From Xanthobacteraceae bacterium (GTDB lineage: Bacteria > Pseudomonadota > Alphaproteobacteria > Rhizobiales > Xanthobacteraceae), in assembly GCA_030037185.1 (NCBI GenBank), contig JASHRR010000223.1, forward strand, positions 1-5,682: a stretch of 5,682 bases of DNA, written 5' to 3'. A program made the position numbers and the translations under genes. Below are positions 5,600 to 5,682 of the stretch, in pieces (the first letter of the stretch is position 1; every line of letters begins with the position of its first letter). The notes below the pieces were generated by a model. That model was not told the origin of the DNA and ran no database searches. It worked only from the letters and a program-made list of their open reading frames with translations.

Positions 5600-5682
5600 G
5601 GCAAACACTGCTCGCCGCGGCGATCGCAGAGGTGCAGCAATTCGGCGGGCTCGTGCTCATTTCGGCGGCCCCGGCTTGGTCC
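5596..5682 (+). CDS. Start of an unidentified ORF cut by the right window edge
   Basis: ATG 5596 opens a frame without a stop for the 29 codons to the window edge (MRQTLLAAAIAEVQQFGGL onward, rich in Ala and hydrophobic residues). There is no good Shine-Dalgarno site, but the start shares an ATGA with the preceding stop, which would fit translational coupling. The fragment is too short to name; the N-terminus is not clearly a signal peptide. Confidence 0.35.
   Translation, partial: MRQTLLAAAIAEVQQFGGLVLISAAPAWS

Noticed and set aside
1..5682. tRNA, rRNA, CRISPR arrays, complete insertion sequences, NifA or sigma-54 promoter sites
   Set aside because: I looked for cloverleaf-like patterns, regular repeats, terminal inverted repeats and TGT-N10-ACA or TGGCAC-N5-TTGC motifs by eye and found none convincing.

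Overview
The window is GC-rich with strong third-position G/C bias in its genes. The gene types (DUF2817, TetR, DUF302, a secreted EF-hand protein, a possible FixK/FNR box) and the mix of intact genes with broken coding fragments suggest an alphaproteobacterium, most likely of the Rhizobiales, in an accessory or island-like stretch. This is inferred from style and families; no marker gene fixes the taxon.

Left block (1-3306). A divergent regulatory unit. On the minus strand a TetR-family repressor (598-1182) is followed 57 bases later by the N-terminal part of a DUF2817 (zinc-carboxypeptidase-like) gene that runs off the left edge. On the plus strand lies a probable two-gene operon: a 4Fe-4S protein resembling QueG and reductive dehalogenases with an SCP2 (sterol/lipid carrier) domain fused at its C-terminus (1350-2675), then a DUF302 protein with a possible Tat-type leader (2701-3306). 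A near-perfect palindrome at 1226-1253 between the divergent genes is the likely TetR operator and would control both directions. The set looks like a repressor-controlled redox/lipid module; its substrate cannot be read from the sequence.

Middle block (3307-4028). No intact gene of normal size. Short coding-like stretches broken by stops and one possible 39-residue ORF (3795-3914) suggest decayed DNA.

EF-hand block (4029-4600). A minus-strand gene encodes a small exported protein with four EF-hand loops arranged as two 63-residue repeats. It has a perfect AGGAGG Shine-Dalgarno site and, further upstream, a 9-of-10 match to the FNR/FixK consensus.

Right block (4600-5682). About 390 bases without a gene, including a strong hairpin at 4895-4933, lead to a 55-codon ORF (4992-5159). 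It is followed by a coding-like stretch that needs two compensating frame changes (5156-5599), then the start of another ORF cut by the right edge (5596 onward). Both junctions are ATGA overlaps, as in a compact operon, which suggests a small three-gene unit whose middle gene is broken or recoded.
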